Shown one piece after another: positions 19,648 to 29,375 of a DNA stretch of 64,000 bases. Source of the DNA: Modestobacter sp. VKM Ac-2982. Lineage in GTDB: Bacteria; Actinomycetota; Actinomycetes; Mycobacteriales; Geodermatophilaceae. A model generated the notes under the pieces. The model was not told the DNA's origin and ran no database searches. It was given only the letters and a program-made list of their open reading frames with translations. Both the position numbers and the translations under genes were made by a program. How positions within the stretch are numbered: position 1 is the first letter of the stretch; every line of letters begins with the position of its first letter. The DNA lies in NCBI RefSeq assembly GCF_026967935.1, contig NZ_JAPVBL010000001.1:1348361-1412360 (forward strand), written 5' to 3'.

Positions 19648-21167
19648 TGGCGCTCGCGCAGACCTGGTCGGTGGGGTTGGCCGGCGTCCAGGGGGCGATG
19701 GTCGAGGTGGAGGTCGACCTGGCGCCGGGGGTGCCGACCGTGGCGCTGGTCGGGCTGCCCGACGCCGTCGTGCGCCAGTCGGTGGACCGGGTGCGGGCCG
19801 CGCTGCTCAACAGCGGGCACGAGTTCCCGCTGCGCCGGGTGACCATCGGGCTGTCGCCGGCGGCCATGCCCAAGCAGGGCAGCGGGTTCGACCTCGCCCT
19901 GGCCGTCGCCGTCCTCGCCGGTGCGCGGGTGGTGCCCGCGGCCGCCGTCCGGGAGCTGGTGCTGCTGGGCGAGCTCGGGCTGGACGGGTCGTTGCGCGCG
20001 GTCCGCGGGGTGCTGCCGGCCGTGCTGGCTGCCGCGCGCGCCGGCCACCGGGAGGTGGTGGTCCCGCAGGAGAACGCCGACGAGGCAGGCCTGGTCGAGG
20101 GCATCGCCGTGCTGGCGGCCGGGAGCCTGCGCCAGGTGGTCGCCCACCTCGCCGGGAAGGCACCGCTCCTGCCGCACGTCCGCGCAGCGGCCGCCCCGGC
20201 GCCACCGGGGCCCGACCTGGCCGACGTGGTGGGGCAGGCCGCGGGACGCCGGGCGGTCGAGGTGGCCGCCGCCGGTGGCCACCACCTGTTCCTCAGCGGC
20301 CCGCCGGGCGCCGGCAAGACCATGCTCGCCGAACGGCTGCCCGGGCTGCTGCCCCCGCTGGACGAGCAGGCCGCCCTCGAGGTGACCGCGATCGCCTCCA
20401 TCGCCGGCACCCTCCCGCCCGGCGCCCCGCTGGTGACCCGGCCGACGTTCGAGGCGCCGCACCACTCGGCGACGATGGCCGCGCTGGTCGGCGGCGGCTC
20501 GGGCCAGATCCGCCCGGGTGCCCTGTGCCTCGCCCACCGGGGCGTGCTGTTCCTGGACGAGGCGCCGGAGTTCCCCCGGTCGGTGCTGGACACGCTGCGG
20601 CAGCCGCTGGAACGCGGGACGGTGACCATCCACCGGGCCAACGGCTCGGCGACGTTCCCCTGCCGGGCGCAGCTGGTCCTGGCCGCCAACCCCTGCTCCT
20701 GTGCCAGCGCGGCCGGCGACACGGCCTGCACCTGCAGTGCCCTGGAACGTCGGCGCTACCAGTCGCGGCTGTCCGGGCCGTTGCTGGACCGGATCGACCT
20801 GCGCGTCACCCTGCCGCCGGTGACCCGGGCCGCCTGGCTGGACGGCCTGGGCACCCCGGAGTCGACCGCCGCCGTCGCCGCGCGGGTGCAGGGCGCACGG
20901 GCGGTGGCGGCCGAACGGCTGGCGGGCAGCGGTCTGGCGCTCAACAGCCAGGTCCCGGGGCGGCTGCTCCGGGAGCGCTGGCCGGTGCCGCGCGCGGCGC
21001 TCGCGCTGGCGGAGCGGGCGCTGGAGCGCGGGGCCATCTCGGTGCGCGGCTTCGACCGGGTGGTCCGGGTGGCCTGGACGCTGGCCGACCTGGCCGGCCT
21101 GACCGTGCCCGGCGCCGACCAGGTGGCCGAGGCGCTGGGCATGCGGCTGCAGCGGGCTGCGGCATGA
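19647..21167 (+). CDS. comM: ComM/YifB-type Mg chelatase-like AAA+ ATPase
   Basis: A 506-aa AAA+ protein. N-terminal Lon-S5-like domain (residues 1-180), then ATPase with Walker A GPPGAGKTM (about residue 220), Walker B VLFLDEAPEF and the arginine-finger region, and a C-terminal Mg_chelatase_C domain. Cysteines in NPCSCAS..CTCS form a likely zinc site. In Vibrio and Haemophilus ComM is a branch-migration helicase that helps integrate transformed DNA. It overlaps dprA by 4 bp, supporting the same job here. Confidence 0.95.
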   Translation: MALAQTWSVGLAGVQGAMVEVEVDLAPGVPTVALVGLPDAVVRQSVDRVRAALLNSGHEFPLRRVTIGLSPAAMPKQGSGFDLALAVAVLAGARVVPAAAVRELVLLGELGLDGSLRAVRGVLPAVLAAARAGHREVVVPQENADEAGLVEGIAVLAAGSLRQVVAHLAGKAPLLPHVRAAAAPAPPGPDLADVVGQAAGRRAVEVAAAGGHHLFLSGPPGAGKTMLAERLPGLLPPLDEQAALEVTAIASIAGTLPPGAPLVTRPTFEAPHHSATMAALVGGGSGQIRPGALCLAHRGVLFLDEAPEFPRSVLDTLRQPLERGTVTIHRANGSATFPCRAQLVLAANPCSCASAAGDTACTCSALERRRYQSRLSGPLLDRIDLRVTLPPVTRAAWLDGLGTPESTAAVAARVQGARAVAAERLAGSGLALNSQVPGRLLRERWPVPRAALALAERALERGAISVRGFDRVVRVAWTLADLAGLTVPGADQVAEALGMRLQRAAA

Positions 21168-22357
21168 GCGGCACCGTCGACCCTGAGGTCCTCAGGGCGC
21201 GTGCGTGGCTGTCCCGGGCCGTGGAGCCGGGCTCGGTGGCGGCCTGGCGGTTCGTCGAGCAGTCGGGCCCGGTCGCGGCCGCTGCCACCCTGCGGGCCGG
21301 TGCGGCCCCGGCCGAGGTCCAGGCGGTGGTCGGGGCCCGGGCGGGAGAGGACACCAGCCTCGAGGACCTGCGCCGGGCGGAGCGGTGCGGGGGCCGGCTG
21401 GTCGTGCCGGAGGACCCGGAGTGGCCGGCGCTTCCGCTGCACTGCCTGACACTGGCCACCGAGGACGGGCGCGGGCTGGTGGACGGCCGACAGCCGAACC
21501 GCACGCTCACGCTGGTTCCGCCGCTGGCGTTGTGGGTGCGCGGCGCGGCGTCCCTGACCGGGTCGGTCGACCGGTCGGTCGCGCTGGTGGGGTCGCGAGC
21601 CTCGACGGCCTACGGGGAACACGTGGCCGGTGAACTGGCGCACGGGCTGGGGGAGCGGGGCTGGACGACCGTCTCCGGTGGTGCGTTCGGCATCGACGCC
21701 GCGGCCCACCGAGGAGCGTTGGCCGCCGATGCGCCGACCATCGCCGTCCTGGCCTGTGGGGTCGACCGGGTGTACCCCGGTGCGCACTCGGCGCTGTTCG
21801 CCCGGGTCCTCGACGAGGGGCTGCTGGTCAGCGAGTGGCCGCCGGGCTGTGCGCCGCTGCGGCACCGGTTCCTGGTGCGCAACCGGCTGATCGCCGCCCT
21901 CACCCGGGGCACCGTGGTGGTCGAGGCGGCCGCCCGCTCCGGCGCCCAGGCCACGGCCAACCGGGCGCGCGAGCTGGGCAAGGCGGTGATGGCCGTCCCC
22001 GGTCCGGTCACCAGCGCGATGTCGGTGGGGTGTCACCAGCTCCTGCGGGAGACCGAGCGCCCCGTGGCGCTGGTGACCTCGGCGGCCGAGGTGCTGGAGG
22101 CGGTGGGCCGGGTGGGCGATGACCTGGCGCCGCCGGTGGAACGGGCGGCCGCACCCGGTGACTCGCTGTCCGACGTCGCCCGGCGGGTGCTGGATGCCTG
22201 CCCCGTCCGGCTGGGCGTGCCGCCCGAGCGGCTGGCCGCGGTCGCCGGGTGCTCGGTGGTCGACGTGCTGCGGGTGCTGCCGGCCCTGGAACTCGCCGAC
22301 CTCGTCGAGTGGACCGGCACCGGCTGGCGGGTGCGCCGGCCGCCGAGGAAGGGGTGA
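21164..22357 (+). CDS. dprA: DNA-processing protein DprA
   Basis: Single-strand DNA-binding RecA loader used in natural transformation (397 aa). An N-terminal helical domain, a Rossmann-like core with VALVGSRAS, TVSGGAFGIDAAAHRGAL and LLVSEWPPG, the GTVVVEAA segment, and a C-terminal winged-helix domain (DVLRVLPALELADLVEW). All conserved DprA residues are present. It starts at ATG 21164, overlapping comM. Most actinobacteria keep dprA without proven competence, so its role may be in repair. Confidence 0.95.
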   Translation: MSGTVDPEVLRARAWLSRAVEPGSVAAWRFVEQSGPVAAAATLRAGAAPAEVQAVVGARAGEDTSLEDLRRAERCGGRLVVPEDPEWPALPLHCLTLATEDGRGLVDGRQPNRTLTLVPPLALWVRGAASLTGSVDRSVALVGSRASTAYGEHVAGELAHGLGERGWTTVSGGAFGIDAAAHRGALAADAPTIAVLACGVDRVYPGAHSALFARVLDEGLLVSEWPPGCAPLRHRFLVRNRLIAALTRGTVVVEAAARSGAQATANRARELGKAVMAVPGPVTSAMSVGCHQLLRETERPVALVTSAAEVLEAVGRVGDDLAPPVERAAAPGDSLSDVARRVLDACPVRLGVPPERLAAVAGCSVVDVLRVLPALELADLVEWTGTGWRVRRPPRKG

Positions 22358-22416
22358 GCCGGCCGGGTGACGTCGTCCGCCGGGACATCACGGTCCCCGG
22401 TCTGCGGCGCGCCCGG

Positions 22417-22445
22417 TTGACCGGCCCGCTCCGCCGACGGACGCT
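22417..22445 (+). promoter_or_regulatory. xerC promoter, leaderless
   Basis: TTGACC, a 17-bp spacer and GACGCT form a good housekeeping promoter. The -10 ends 6 nt before the xerC ATG, so the message would be leaderless and separate from the comM-dprA unit. Confidence 0.6.
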
Positions 22446-22451
22446 GCGCCC

Positions 22452-23411
22452 ATGGCCACCGGGACCGCAGAGCTGCGCGCTGCGCTGCCGCCTGCGCTCG
22501 AGGAGTCCCTGGCGGGCTGGGAGGAGCACCTGCGCCTCCAGCGGGACCTGTCGGGGCACACCGTCCGGGCCTACGTCGGCGACGTCGTCTCGCTGCTGGA
22601 CCACCTGGTCCGGCGCAGCGGCCGGACGGTCGCCGACCTGGACCTCGCCACCCTGCGCAGCTGGCTGGCCCACGGGCGGACCCGAGGGGACAGCCGGTCC
22701 ACCACGGCCCGCCGGGCCGCGTCGTCGCGGTCGTTCACGGCCCACCTGCGTCGCAGCGGGCAGGTCGCCGAGGACGTCGGGCTGCGACTGGCCAGCCCGC
22801 GGGCGCACCGCACGTTGCCCGGGGTGCTCGGGGCCGACCAGGCCCGCGCGGTGCTCGAGGAGGCGGCGCGACCGTCGGCCGAGGAGGAGACCTCGGCGGA
22901 AACGGCGCTGCGGTTGCGCAACGTCCTCGTCCTCGAGCTCCTCTACGCCACCGGGGTGCGGGTCGGCGAGCTCGTCGGGCTCGACGTCGACGACGTCGAC
23001 CGTGGCCGCCGCCTGCTGCGGGTGCTGGGGAAGGGCCGCAAGGAACGCAGCGTGCCCTTCGGTGCCCCTGCGTCCGACGCCCTCGAGGCGTGGCTGACCC
23101 GCGGTCGCCCGGTGCTGGCGACGAGCAGCAGTGGCCCGGCGCTCTTCCTCGGCGTGCGCGGCGGCCGGCTGGACCCGCGGGAGGCGCGCCGGGTGGTGCA
23201 CGCGGCCGTCGCGGCCGCGCCGGGGACCCCGGACATCGGCCCGCACGGGCTGCGCCACTCGGCGGCCACGCACGTGCTGGAGGGCGGCGCCGACCTGCGG
23301 AGCGTCCAGGAGCTGCTGGGCCACGCTAGCCTCGCGACGACGCAGGTCTACACGCACGTGACCGTCGAGCGGCTCCGGGCGGTACACGCCCGCGCCCATC
23401 CCCGGGCATGA
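22452..23411 (+). CDS. xerC: Tyrosine recombinase XerC
   Basis: Site-specific recombinase that resolves chromosome dimers at dif with XerD (319 aa). N-terminal SAM-like DNA-binding domain (residues 15-105); catalytic domain with Arg in ATGVRVGEL, Lys in [20 protein letters not shown] (His and Arg), the second His in LLGHASL and nucleophile Tyr in TTQVYTHV. All six residues are present. It overlaps the possible early ATG of the sigma factor gene. A dif site was not found in the window. Confidence 0.93.
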   Translation: MATGTAELRAALPPALEESLAGWEEHLRLQRDLSGHTVRAYVGDVVSLLDHLVRRSGRTVADLDLATLRSWLAHGRTRGDSRSTTARRAASSRSFTAHLRRSGQVAEDVGLRLASPRAHRTLPGVLGADQARAVLEEAARPSAEEETSAETALRLRNVLVLELLYATGVRVGELVGLDVDDVDRGRRLLRVLGKGRKERSVPFGAPASDALEAWLTRGRPVLATSSSGPALFLGVRGGRLDPREARRVVHAAVAAAPGTPDIGPHGLRHSAATHVLEGGADLRSVQELLGHASLATTQVYTHVTVERLRAVHARAHPRA

Positions 23412-23458
23412 GGACGGCTGCGGTGCATGGACAACAGAGTTCGAGCGGGGGAGTGCAG

Positions 23459-24256
23459 GTGTCTGAGGCGACGGTCCGGCAGGTCGGTGCGAGTGAGGAC
23501 CCCGACGCCCACGTGATCGAGCTGTGGTCGCGGTACGTGCAGGGCCGGGACACCGGGCTGCGCGACCGGCTGATCCTGCACTACGCGCCGCTGGTCAAGT
23601 ACGTGGCCGGTCGGGTGGGCAGCGGCCTGCCGGCGCACGTGGAGCAGGCCGACCTGGTCTCCTACGGGACGTTCGGGCTGATCGACGCGATCACCCGGTT
23701 CGAGCCCGAGCGGGAGATCAAGTTCGAGAGCTATGCGATGGCCCGGATCCGAGGCGCGATCATCGACGAGCTCCGGTCCACGGACTGGATCCCCCGCTCG
23801 GTCCGGATGAAGGCCCGGCAGTACGAGCGCACGGTCGCGGCCCTGGAGGCGAAGTTCCAGCGGAGCCCGACCGACGAAGAGGTCGCCGACGAGATGGACA
23901 TGGACGTCGAGGAGGTCCGCAAGTTCCTCGGCCAGCTGTCCCTGGTCAACGTCGTCGCTCTCGACGAGCTGCTCGTGGACGACGACGGTTCCGCGCCGCG
24001 CCTGGGTGACACGCTCAAGGACACCAGCGCGCTGGACCCGCAGGCGATGGCCGAGCACGGCGAGGCCCGGCAGCTGCTGGCCCGGGCCGTCGAGCAGCTC
24101 CCCGAGCGGGAGAAGGTCGTCGTCAGCCTCTACTACTTCGAGGGCCTGACCCTCGCCGACATCGGCCGGGTCCTCGGGGTGACCGAGAGCCGGATCTGCC
24201 AGCTGCACACCAAGGCCGTGCTCCACCTGCGCACCAAGCTCGCCGACATCGCCTGA
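23459..24256 (+). CDS. whiG: WhiG/FliA-family RNA polymerase sigma factor
   Basis: Group 3 sigma factor closely like Streptomyces WhiG, which starts sporulation gene expression, and FliA, which drives flagellar genes. Region 2 ([22 protein letters not shown], split at residues about 40-60; [20 protein letters not shown]) and region 4 ([30 protein letters not shown]) are complete. The start GTG 23459 has GGGGGAG 5 nt upstream; ATG 23408, overlapping the xerC stop (ATGA), would add 17 residues and is also possible. About 265 aa. Likely needs an anti-sigma partner, which is not in this window. Confidence 0.92.
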   Translation: MSEATVRQVGASEDPDAHVIELWSRYVQGRDTGLRDRLILHYAPLVKYVAGRVGSGLPAHVEQADLVSYGTFGLIDAITRFEPEREIKFESYAMARIRGAIIDELRSTDWIPRSVRMKARQYERTVAALEAKFQRSPTDEEVADEMDMDVEEVRKFLGQLSLVNVVALDELLVDDDGSAPRLGDTLKDTSALDPQAMAEHGEARQLLARAVEQLPEREKVVVSLYYFEGLTLADIGRVLGVTESRICQLHTKAVLHLRTKLADIA

Positions 24257-24359
24257 CGACATCGCCTGACCGAACTCGGGTCCCGCGCGCGGGGCCCTGC
24301 TGCCCGTCCCGGGACCGCGCGCTGGTCCAGGGCACGGTCCGGGGACGGGGGGAGCCGGC

Positions 24360-24908
24360 TCAGTCGCCGGTCGGCTCCGCGCCCGGCAGCGGGCCCAGCA
24401 GCGGCTGGGCCTCCGGCGGGTTCCGGTGGCCCTCCTGCCAGGGCAGCCGGCCGGTCGAGTCGGGCCAGACGAGCTGCAGCACCTCGATGGAGCCGTAGAA
24501 CTGCTCGGCGACCGCCAGTCGTGCGGTGTCCTCGACCGCCAGGAAGACCACCGGGGAGTCCGCATCGGTCAGCCCGGTCGTGGCCGCGCCGGGGCCGAAG
24601 CGGGCACCGCCGCGCACCGCCTCGCCCACCAGGTTGAGGTACTTCTCCCCGGCCGGGAACGGCAGGCCCATGACGATCACCTCCGGGTGGCCGAACGCGG
24701 TCAGCCCCACGGTGTGCGACCACCGCGGGTCACCGGGGCTGCCCCCGCCGCCGTGCAGCACCGCCCAGCCGAACCGGTCGACCACCCGCTGCAGGTCCGC
24801 CAGCACCTGGCCGGCGTCCTGGTCCGCTGCCTGCTGGTCCGCTTGCTGCTGGTCCGGGGCCGGCTGCTCGATGGGCTGTTCGGGGGCCTTCTTCCGTCGC
24901 CAACGCAC
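24360..24908 (-). CDS. DUF4262 domain protein
   Basis: A 182-aa protein. After a Lys/Gln-rich N-terminus with short PEQPIEQPAPDQQQ-type repeats (residues 1-40), the body matches the DUF4262 pattern: GWAVLHGGGG, SHTVGLTAFGHPEVIVMGLP and a C-terminal LQLVWPDSTGRLPWQEG. Function unknown. GTG 24908 has TACCGT (24915-24920 on the complement) 6 nt upstream, so it is probably leaderless. It is convergent with the sigma gene; the roughly 100-bp gap holds only GC-rich short inverted repeats. Confidence 0.82.
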   Translation of the reverse strand: MRWRRKKAPEQPIEQPAPDQQQADQQAADQDAGQVLADLQRVVDRFGWAVLHGGGGSPGDPRWSHTVGLTAFGHPEVIVMGLPFPAGEKYLNLVGEAVRGGARFGPGAATTGLTDADSPVVFLAVEDTARLAVAEQFYGSIEVLQLVWPDSTGRLPWQEGHRNPPEAQPLLGPLPGAEPTGD

Positions 24909-24943
24909 GCCCGGACGGTAGCGCCGTCCCGGCGGTCGCGGGG

Positions 24944-25468
24944 TCAGTGCCACGGGAGCAGCCGCACCCGCGGCGGTCGGAGGAGCAGGAGCGGGTCCAG
25001 GTAGGCCTCCCCGCGACGCAGGCCCCAGTGCAGGCAGGCGTCCACCGGGCAGCCGGCGTGCCCGGCCACCAGCACGCCCAGCGGTGAGCCGCGGGCCACG
25101 GGCTGACCGGCGGCCACCCCCGGGGTCACCGGCTCGTACGTCGTCCGCAGCCCGTCGGTGTGGTCGACGCTGACCACCGGGCGGCCGGCGACCATCCCGG
25201 CGAACACCACCACCCCGTCGCCGGCGGCGAGCACCTGCCCGTCCACCGTGCTCGCCAGGTCCACGCCCCGGTGTCCGGCCGCGTACGGCGTCGCCGGGGC
25301 GTCGAAGGGCCGGCTGACCGTGGGCGCGCCGGGCAACGGCCAGGTCCAGAGTGCGGCCGGTGGCCCCGGCCCTGTGGGGGAGGGGCCCGGCGCAGCTGCC
25401 GCTGTGGGGAGGCCGGTCAGCAGGCCGGCGACGACCAGTGCGGCGAGGAGGGCGCGGGGGGCGGGCAC
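24944..25468 (-). CDS. Secreted M23-family (LytM-like) peptidase
   Basis: A 174-aa exported protein. The signal peptide is [20 protein letters not shown] followed by PTAAAAP. The M23 domain has GHRGVDLAS (HxxxD zinc ligands) and, near the C-terminus, CLHWGLRRG. The second motif is normally HxH; here it reads CxH, so one catalytic His is replaced by Cys, as I recall in other actinobacterial members. A second Cys five residues earlier could form a disulfide. It may cleave cell-wall cross-links or act only as a binding/activating factor. GTG 25468 chosen because it begins the signal peptide; no good Shine-Dalgarno. Confidence 0.85.
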   Translation of the reverse strand: MPAPRALLAALVVAGLLTGLPTAAAAPGPSPTGPGPPAALWTWPLPGAPTVSRPFDAPATPYAAGHRGVDLASTVDGQVLAAGDGVVVFAGMVAGRPVVSVDHTDGLRTTYEPVTPGVAAGQPVARGSPLGVLVAGHAGCPVDACLHWGLRRGEAYLDPLLLLRPPRVRLLPWH

Positions 25469-25576
25469 CGACAGGAGGGTGCCGCCAGACGGCGCCCTGG
25501 ACCGGTGGGAGCCGGCGCCTGTGGAAGCCGAGGGCCGCTGGGGACGACCCGGTCGGACGACGGTTGCCCAGGGCGT

Positions 25577-25582
25577 ATGCTG
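25577..25582 (+). promoter_or_regulatory. Candidate rpsB -10 element
   Basis: TATGCT lies about 225 bp before the rpsB start, giving a long leader. The leader contains a small CCCGCC/GGCGGG hairpin near 25679-25695. The -35 region is weak. Confidence 0.35.
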
Positions 25583-25806
25583 ATCGATGCGGTCCGCCTC
25601 CGGCGGATCGACTTCGCGTGTCCTCTTCCCGCTGCTCGTGCACCTGGCGAGCTCAGCGGGGCAGTCGTCACCTCGGTCCCGCCTCTCCGGCGGGTTCGGT
25701 GGCGCGGCTGGACACCAGGGCGGCGCACCTCCCGGTGCGTCCGCGACAACCGAGCAGCGCGGCGTGGCCCCTGGCCGCCCGCGCACGAGAAGGAAGGCGG
25801 CGCCAC

Positions 25807-26841
25807 GTGGCAGTCGTCAGCATGAAGAACCTGCTCGACAGCGGCGTCCACTTCGGGCACCAGACCCGTCGCTGGAACCCGAAGATGAAGCGCTTCATCT
25901 TCACCGAGCGCAACGGCATCTACATCATCGACATCCAGCAGACGCTGGGTTACATCGACCAGGCCTACGAGTTCGTGAAGCAGACCGTCGCCCACGGCGG
26001 TTCGATCATGTTCATCGGGACCAAGCGCCAGGCGCAGGAGGTCATCGCCGAGCAGGCGACCCGCGTTGGCATGCCCTACGTGAACCAGCGCTGGCTGGGC
26101 GGCATGCTCACCAACTTCCAGACCGTCTACAAGCGGCTGGAGCGCCTCAAGGAGCTCGAGGACCTCGAGCAGACCGGCGCGCTGGTCAGCCTCTCCAAGA
26201 AGGAGCAGCTGGTCCTCTCCCGTGAGAAGGCCAAGCTCGAGCGCTCCCTCGGCGGCATCCGCGACATGAAGAAGGTGCCCAGCGCCGTCTGGATCGTGGA
26301 CACCAAGAAGGAGCACATCGCCGTCGGCGAGGCTCGCAAGCTGAACATCCCGGTCGTCGCGATCCTCGACACCAACTGTGACCCCGACGAGGTCGACTAC
26401 AAGATCCCGGGCAACGACGACGCCATCCGCAGCACTGCGCTGCTGACCCGCGTGATCGCCGACGCGGTCGCCGAGGGCCTCATGGCCCGCTCGGCGGCGC
26501 AGGCCAACGCCGGTCGTGGCGAGGACGGCGCCGAGGCACCGGCCGGCGCCGAGCCGCTGGCCGACTGGGAGCGCGAGCTGCTGACCGGTGGCGCCGCTGA
26601 CGCCGCCGCCCCGGCTGCCGAGGTCGTCCCGGCCGTCGCCACCGAGGCCGAGGCCGCCCCGGCTGCCGAGGCCGTCCCGGCCGTCGCCACCGAGGCCGAG
26701 GCCGCCCCGGCTGCCGGCACCGAGCTGCCCGAGACCCCGGCCGACCCCCCGGCCGTCACGGCCAACGAGGTCGCCCCGGTCGAGGGCGTCCCCGCCACCG
26801 GTGACCAGTCCACCGGTACCCAGGGCGCCCAGAACGGCTGA
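25807..26841 (+). CDS. rpsB: 30S ribosomal protein S2 with long Ala-rich tail
   Basis: Ribosomal protein S2. Conserved body to about residue 235: [55 protein letters not shown] and [10 protein letters not shown] (here NIPVVAIL). The last about 110 residues are Ala/Pro/Glu/Val low complexity with a duplicated 16-residue block. 344 aa in total compared with about 240 in E. coli; actinobacterial S2 tails are often extended. GTG 25807. Followed by tsf, as in nearly all bacteria. Confidence 0.97.
   Translation: MAVVSMKNLLDSGVHFGHQTRRWNPKMKRFIFTERNGIYIIDIQQTLGYIDQAYEFVKQTVAHGGSIMFIGTKRQAQEVIAEQATRVGMPYVNQRWLGGMLTNFQTVYKRLERLKELEDLEQTGALVSLSKKEQLVLSREKAKLERSLGGIRDMKKVPSAVWIVDTKKEHIAVGEARKLNIPVVAILDTNCDPDEVDYKIPGNDDAIRSTALLTRVIADAVAEGLMARSAAQANAGRGEDGAEAPAGAEPLADWERELLTGGAADAAAPAAEVVPAVATEAEAAPAAEAVPAVATEAEAAPAAGTELPETPADPPAVTANEVAPVEGVPATGDQSTGTQGAQNG
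26617..26712 (+). repeat. 48-bp tandem repeat inside rpsB
   Basis: Two near-identical 48-bp copies (26617-26664, 26665-26712) encode the 16-residue block beginning [10 protein letters not shown] / [10 protein letters not shown] in the S2 tail. Confidence 0.9.
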
Positions 26842-26846
26842 CCGGT

Positions 26847-26890
26847 CGGCGCCGCTGCTCCCCGCCTGAGTGCGGGGAGTGGCGGCGCCG
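26847..26890 (+). terminator. Two-stage hairpin between rpsB and tsf
   Basis: A 9-bp outer stem and an 8-bp inner stem separated by TG/TG mismatches, with a 6-nt loop. No T-run. It may attenuate transcription into tsf or set the S2:EF-Ts ratio. Confidence 0.65.
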
Positions 26891-26967
26891 CCGTCTGTCC
26901 GGCCTCCGGCCGGCACCTCCCCTCGCGGGGTCCGCGCCCCGCACCACCACAGATCAGAGGAAGTGAC

Positions 26968-27783
26968 ATGCCTGCTTTCACCGCAGCCGACGTGAAGCGT
27001 CTCCGTGACGCCACCGGCGCCGGCATGATGGACTCCAAGAAGGCCCTGACCGAGGCCGATGGCGACTACGACAAGGCCATCGAGTTCCTGCGCGTCAAGG
27101 GTGCCAAGGACGTCGGCAAGCGCCTGGAGCGCTCGACCACCAACGGCGTGGTCGTCAGCCGGGACGGCGCCCTGCTCGAGCTCGACTGCGAGACCGACTT
27201 CGTCGCCAAGAACGCCGACTTCGTCAAGCTCGCCGAGCGCCTGCTCGACCTGGTCCTGGCCGAGAAGCCGGCCGACGTCGACGCGCTGATGGCCACCCAG
27301 GTCGACGGCCAGTCGGTCGCCGAGCTCATCGAGTCCGAGTCGGCCCGCATCGGCGAGAAGCTGGTGCTGTCCCGGTTCGCCGTCTTCGAGGGCACCACGG
27401 CGGTCTACCTGCACAAGCGGGCCACCGACCTGCCCCCGGCCATCGGCGTCGCCGTGCAGTACTCCGGTGGCGACGCGGACGCGGCGCGTTCGCTGGCGAT
27501 GCACATCGCCGCCGCGCGTCCGCGCTACCTGACCCGCGAGGAGGTCCCCGCGGAGGCCGTGGAGACCGAGCGTCGGGTCGCCGAGCAGACCGCGAAGGAG
27601 GAGGGCAAGCCCGAGCAGGCGATCACCAAGATCGTCGAGGGGCGGGTCAACGCCTACTTCAAGGACTTCGTCCTGCTCGAGCAGCCTTCGATCACCGAGC
27701 CGAAGCGCACCGTCAAGCAGGTCATCGCCGACGCCGGCCTGACCGTCGACCGGTTCGCCCGGTTCGAGGTCGGCCAGGCCTGA
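26968..27783 (+). CDS. tsf: Elongation factor Ts
   Basis: Guanine-nucleotide exchange factor for EF-Tu (271 aa). N-terminal UBA-like domain ([20 protein letters not shown]), the essential TDFVAKN motif (about residue 75-81), and the two core subdomains. The length fits the actinobacterial form. ATG 26968 is preceded by GAGGAAG. Confidence 0.98.
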   Translation: MPAFTAADVKRLRDATGAGMMDSKKALTEADGDYDKAIEFLRVKGAKDVGKRLERSTTNGVVVSRDGALLELDCETDFVAKNADFVKLAERLLDLVLAEKPADVDALMATQVDGQSVAELIESESARIGEKLVLSRFAVFEGTTAVYLHKRATDLPPAIGVAVQYSGGDADAARSLAMHIAAARPRYLTREEVPAEAVETERRVAEQTAKEEGKPEQAITKIVEGRVNAYFKDFVLLEQPSITEPKRTVKQVIADAGLTVDRFARFEVGQA

Positions 27784-27824
27784 GCCCGACCTCCGAGGCC
27801 TGAGAGCTCTCAGCCACGGAACAA

Positions 27825-27860
27825 CCACCGGCCCCGTTCTCTCCAGGACGGGGCCGGTGG
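27825..27860 (+). terminator. Terminator after tsf
   Basis: A perfect 13-bp GC-rich stem with a 10-nt loop, about 40 bp after the tsf stop and before pyrH. No T-run. Confidence 0.75.
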
Positions 27861-27943
27861 CCTGTCCGGACCCGCCGCCGGGACACCTGTGCGCACCGGA
27901 TGCGGCAGGATCGACACACCCGACACCGAACCGAGGAACGCCC

Positions 27944-28705
27944 GTGACCGTGCTGAAGTCCGCGCCCACCGCCTTCGCCCCGCTGGACGGCTCCGGCTAC
28001 CAACGGGTGCTCCTCAAGCTCTCCGGTGAGGCCTTCGGGGGCGGCAAGGTCGGGGTCGACCCGATGATCATCCGGGCGATCGCCGAGCAGCTGGCCGCCG
28101 TCGTCGACTCGGGGACCCAGGTCGCCGTCGTCGTCGGTGGTGGCAACTTCTTCCGCGGTGCCGAGCTCTCGCAGGCCGGCATGGACCGCGGCCACGCCGA
28201 CTACATGGGCATGCTGGGCACGGTGATGAACTGCCTGGCCCTGCAGGACTTCTGCGAGAAGGCCGGGCTCGAGACCCGGGTGCAGACCGCGATCACCATG
28301 GGCCAGGTCGCCGAGCCCTACATCCCGCGCAAGGCGATCCGGCACATGGAGAAGGGCCGCCTGGTCATCTTCGGAGCCGGCGCCGGCATGCCCTACTTCT
28401 CGACGGACACGGTCGCCGCGCAGCGCGCCCTGGAGATCGAGTGCCAGGTGCTGTTGATGGCCAAGAACGGCGTCGACGGTGTCTACGACGACGACCCGCG
28501 CACCAACTCCGCGGCCACGATGTACACCGACCTGGACTACGGCACGGTGCTGGCCAAGCAGCTCAAGGTCGCCGACGCCACGGCCATCAGCCTCTGCATG
28601 GACAACCAGATGCCGATCGTCGTGTTCAACCTGTTGCGCGACGGCAACATCGCCCGTGCGGTGGCAGGTGAGAGGATCGGCACGCTGATCAGCGCCCAGG
28701 CCTGA
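27944..28705 (+). CDS. pyrH: UMP kinase
   Basis: Amino-acid-kinase-family enzyme making UDP from UMP (253 aa). [40 protein letters not shown] and DGVYDDDPR motifs are intact. GTG 27944 is used, preceded by GAGGAACGCCC; GTG at 27950 is a less likely alternative. The N-terminal about 15 residues are non-conserved. Starts a new transcription unit after the tsf terminator; linked to frr and cdsA. Confidence 0.96.
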   Translation: MTVLKSAPTAFAPLDGSGYQRVLLKLSGEAFGGGKVGVDPMIIRAIAEQLAAVVDSGTQVAVVVGGGNFFRGAELSQAGMDRGHADYMGMLGTVMNCLALQDFCEKAGLETRVQTAITMGQVAEPYIPRKAIRHMEKGRLVIFGAGAGMPYFSTDTVAAQRALEIECQVLLMAKNGVDGVYDDDPRTNSAATMYTDLDYGTVLAKQLKVADATAISLCMDNQMPIVVFNLLRDGNIARAVAGERIGTLISAQA

Positions 28706-28797
28706 CCGGCCGGACGTCGATCGGGGCGGCGCACGCCGGGTGCCGCCCGACCCGCACACCGCACAGACCCGGCAGCTGCCGCAGGAGGAGAAGACCC

Positions 28798-29355
28798 GTG
28801 ATCGACGACACCCTGCTCGATGCCGAGGAGCGGATGGACAAGGCCCTGTCGGTCGCTCGCGAGGACCTCGGTTCCGTTCGCACCGGCCGCGCCGCGCCGT
28901 CCATGTTCAACAAGATCTTCGTCGACTACTACGGCGCGATGACCCCGGTCCCGCAGATGGCCTCGATCACCGTGCCCGAGGCGCGGATGGCGGTCATCAA
29001 GCCCTACGACGCCACGCAGCTGCAGGCCATCGAGAAGGCGATCCGCAACTCCGACCTGGGTGTGAACCCGACCAACGACGGGTCGCTGATCCGGGTGGTC
29101 TTCCCCCAGCTGACCGAGGAGCGCCGCCGCGACCTGGTGAAGATGGCCCGGTCCAAGGGCGAGGACGCCAAGGTCTCGATCCGCAACGTGCGCCGTCGGG
29201 CCAAGGAGGAGCTGGACCGCATCAACAAGGACGGCGAGGCCGGCGAGGACGACGTGCGCCGCGCGGAGAAGGAGCTCGACGACCTCACCGCCGCGCACGT
29301 CACCAGCATCGACGAGGCGATGAAGAACAAGGAGACCGAGCTCCTGGACGTCTGA
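28798..29355 (+). CDS. frr: Ribosome recycling factor
   Basis: Splits post-termination ribosomes with EF-G (185 aa, normal length). Signature segments: [39 protein letters not shown], and [20 protein letters not shown] start at 28798 with GGAGGAGAAG upstream. Confidence 0.98.
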   Translation: MIDDTLLDAEERMDKALSVAREDLGSVRTGRAAPSMFNKIFVDYYGAMTPVPQMASITVPEARMAVIKPYDATQLQAIEKAIRNSDLGVNPTNDGSLIRVVFPQLTEERRRDLVKMARSKGEDAKVSIRNVRRRAKEELDRINKDGEAGEDDVRRAEKELDDLTAAHVTSIDEAMKNKETELLDV

Positions 29356-29375
29356 GTCGACCACCCGACGCCACC

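Noticed and set aside
25417..27969. 850-codon minus-strand open frame opposite rpsB and tsf
   Set aside because: Shadow of two ribosomal/elongation factor genes; composition is typical antisense Asp/Val/Leu/Gly.
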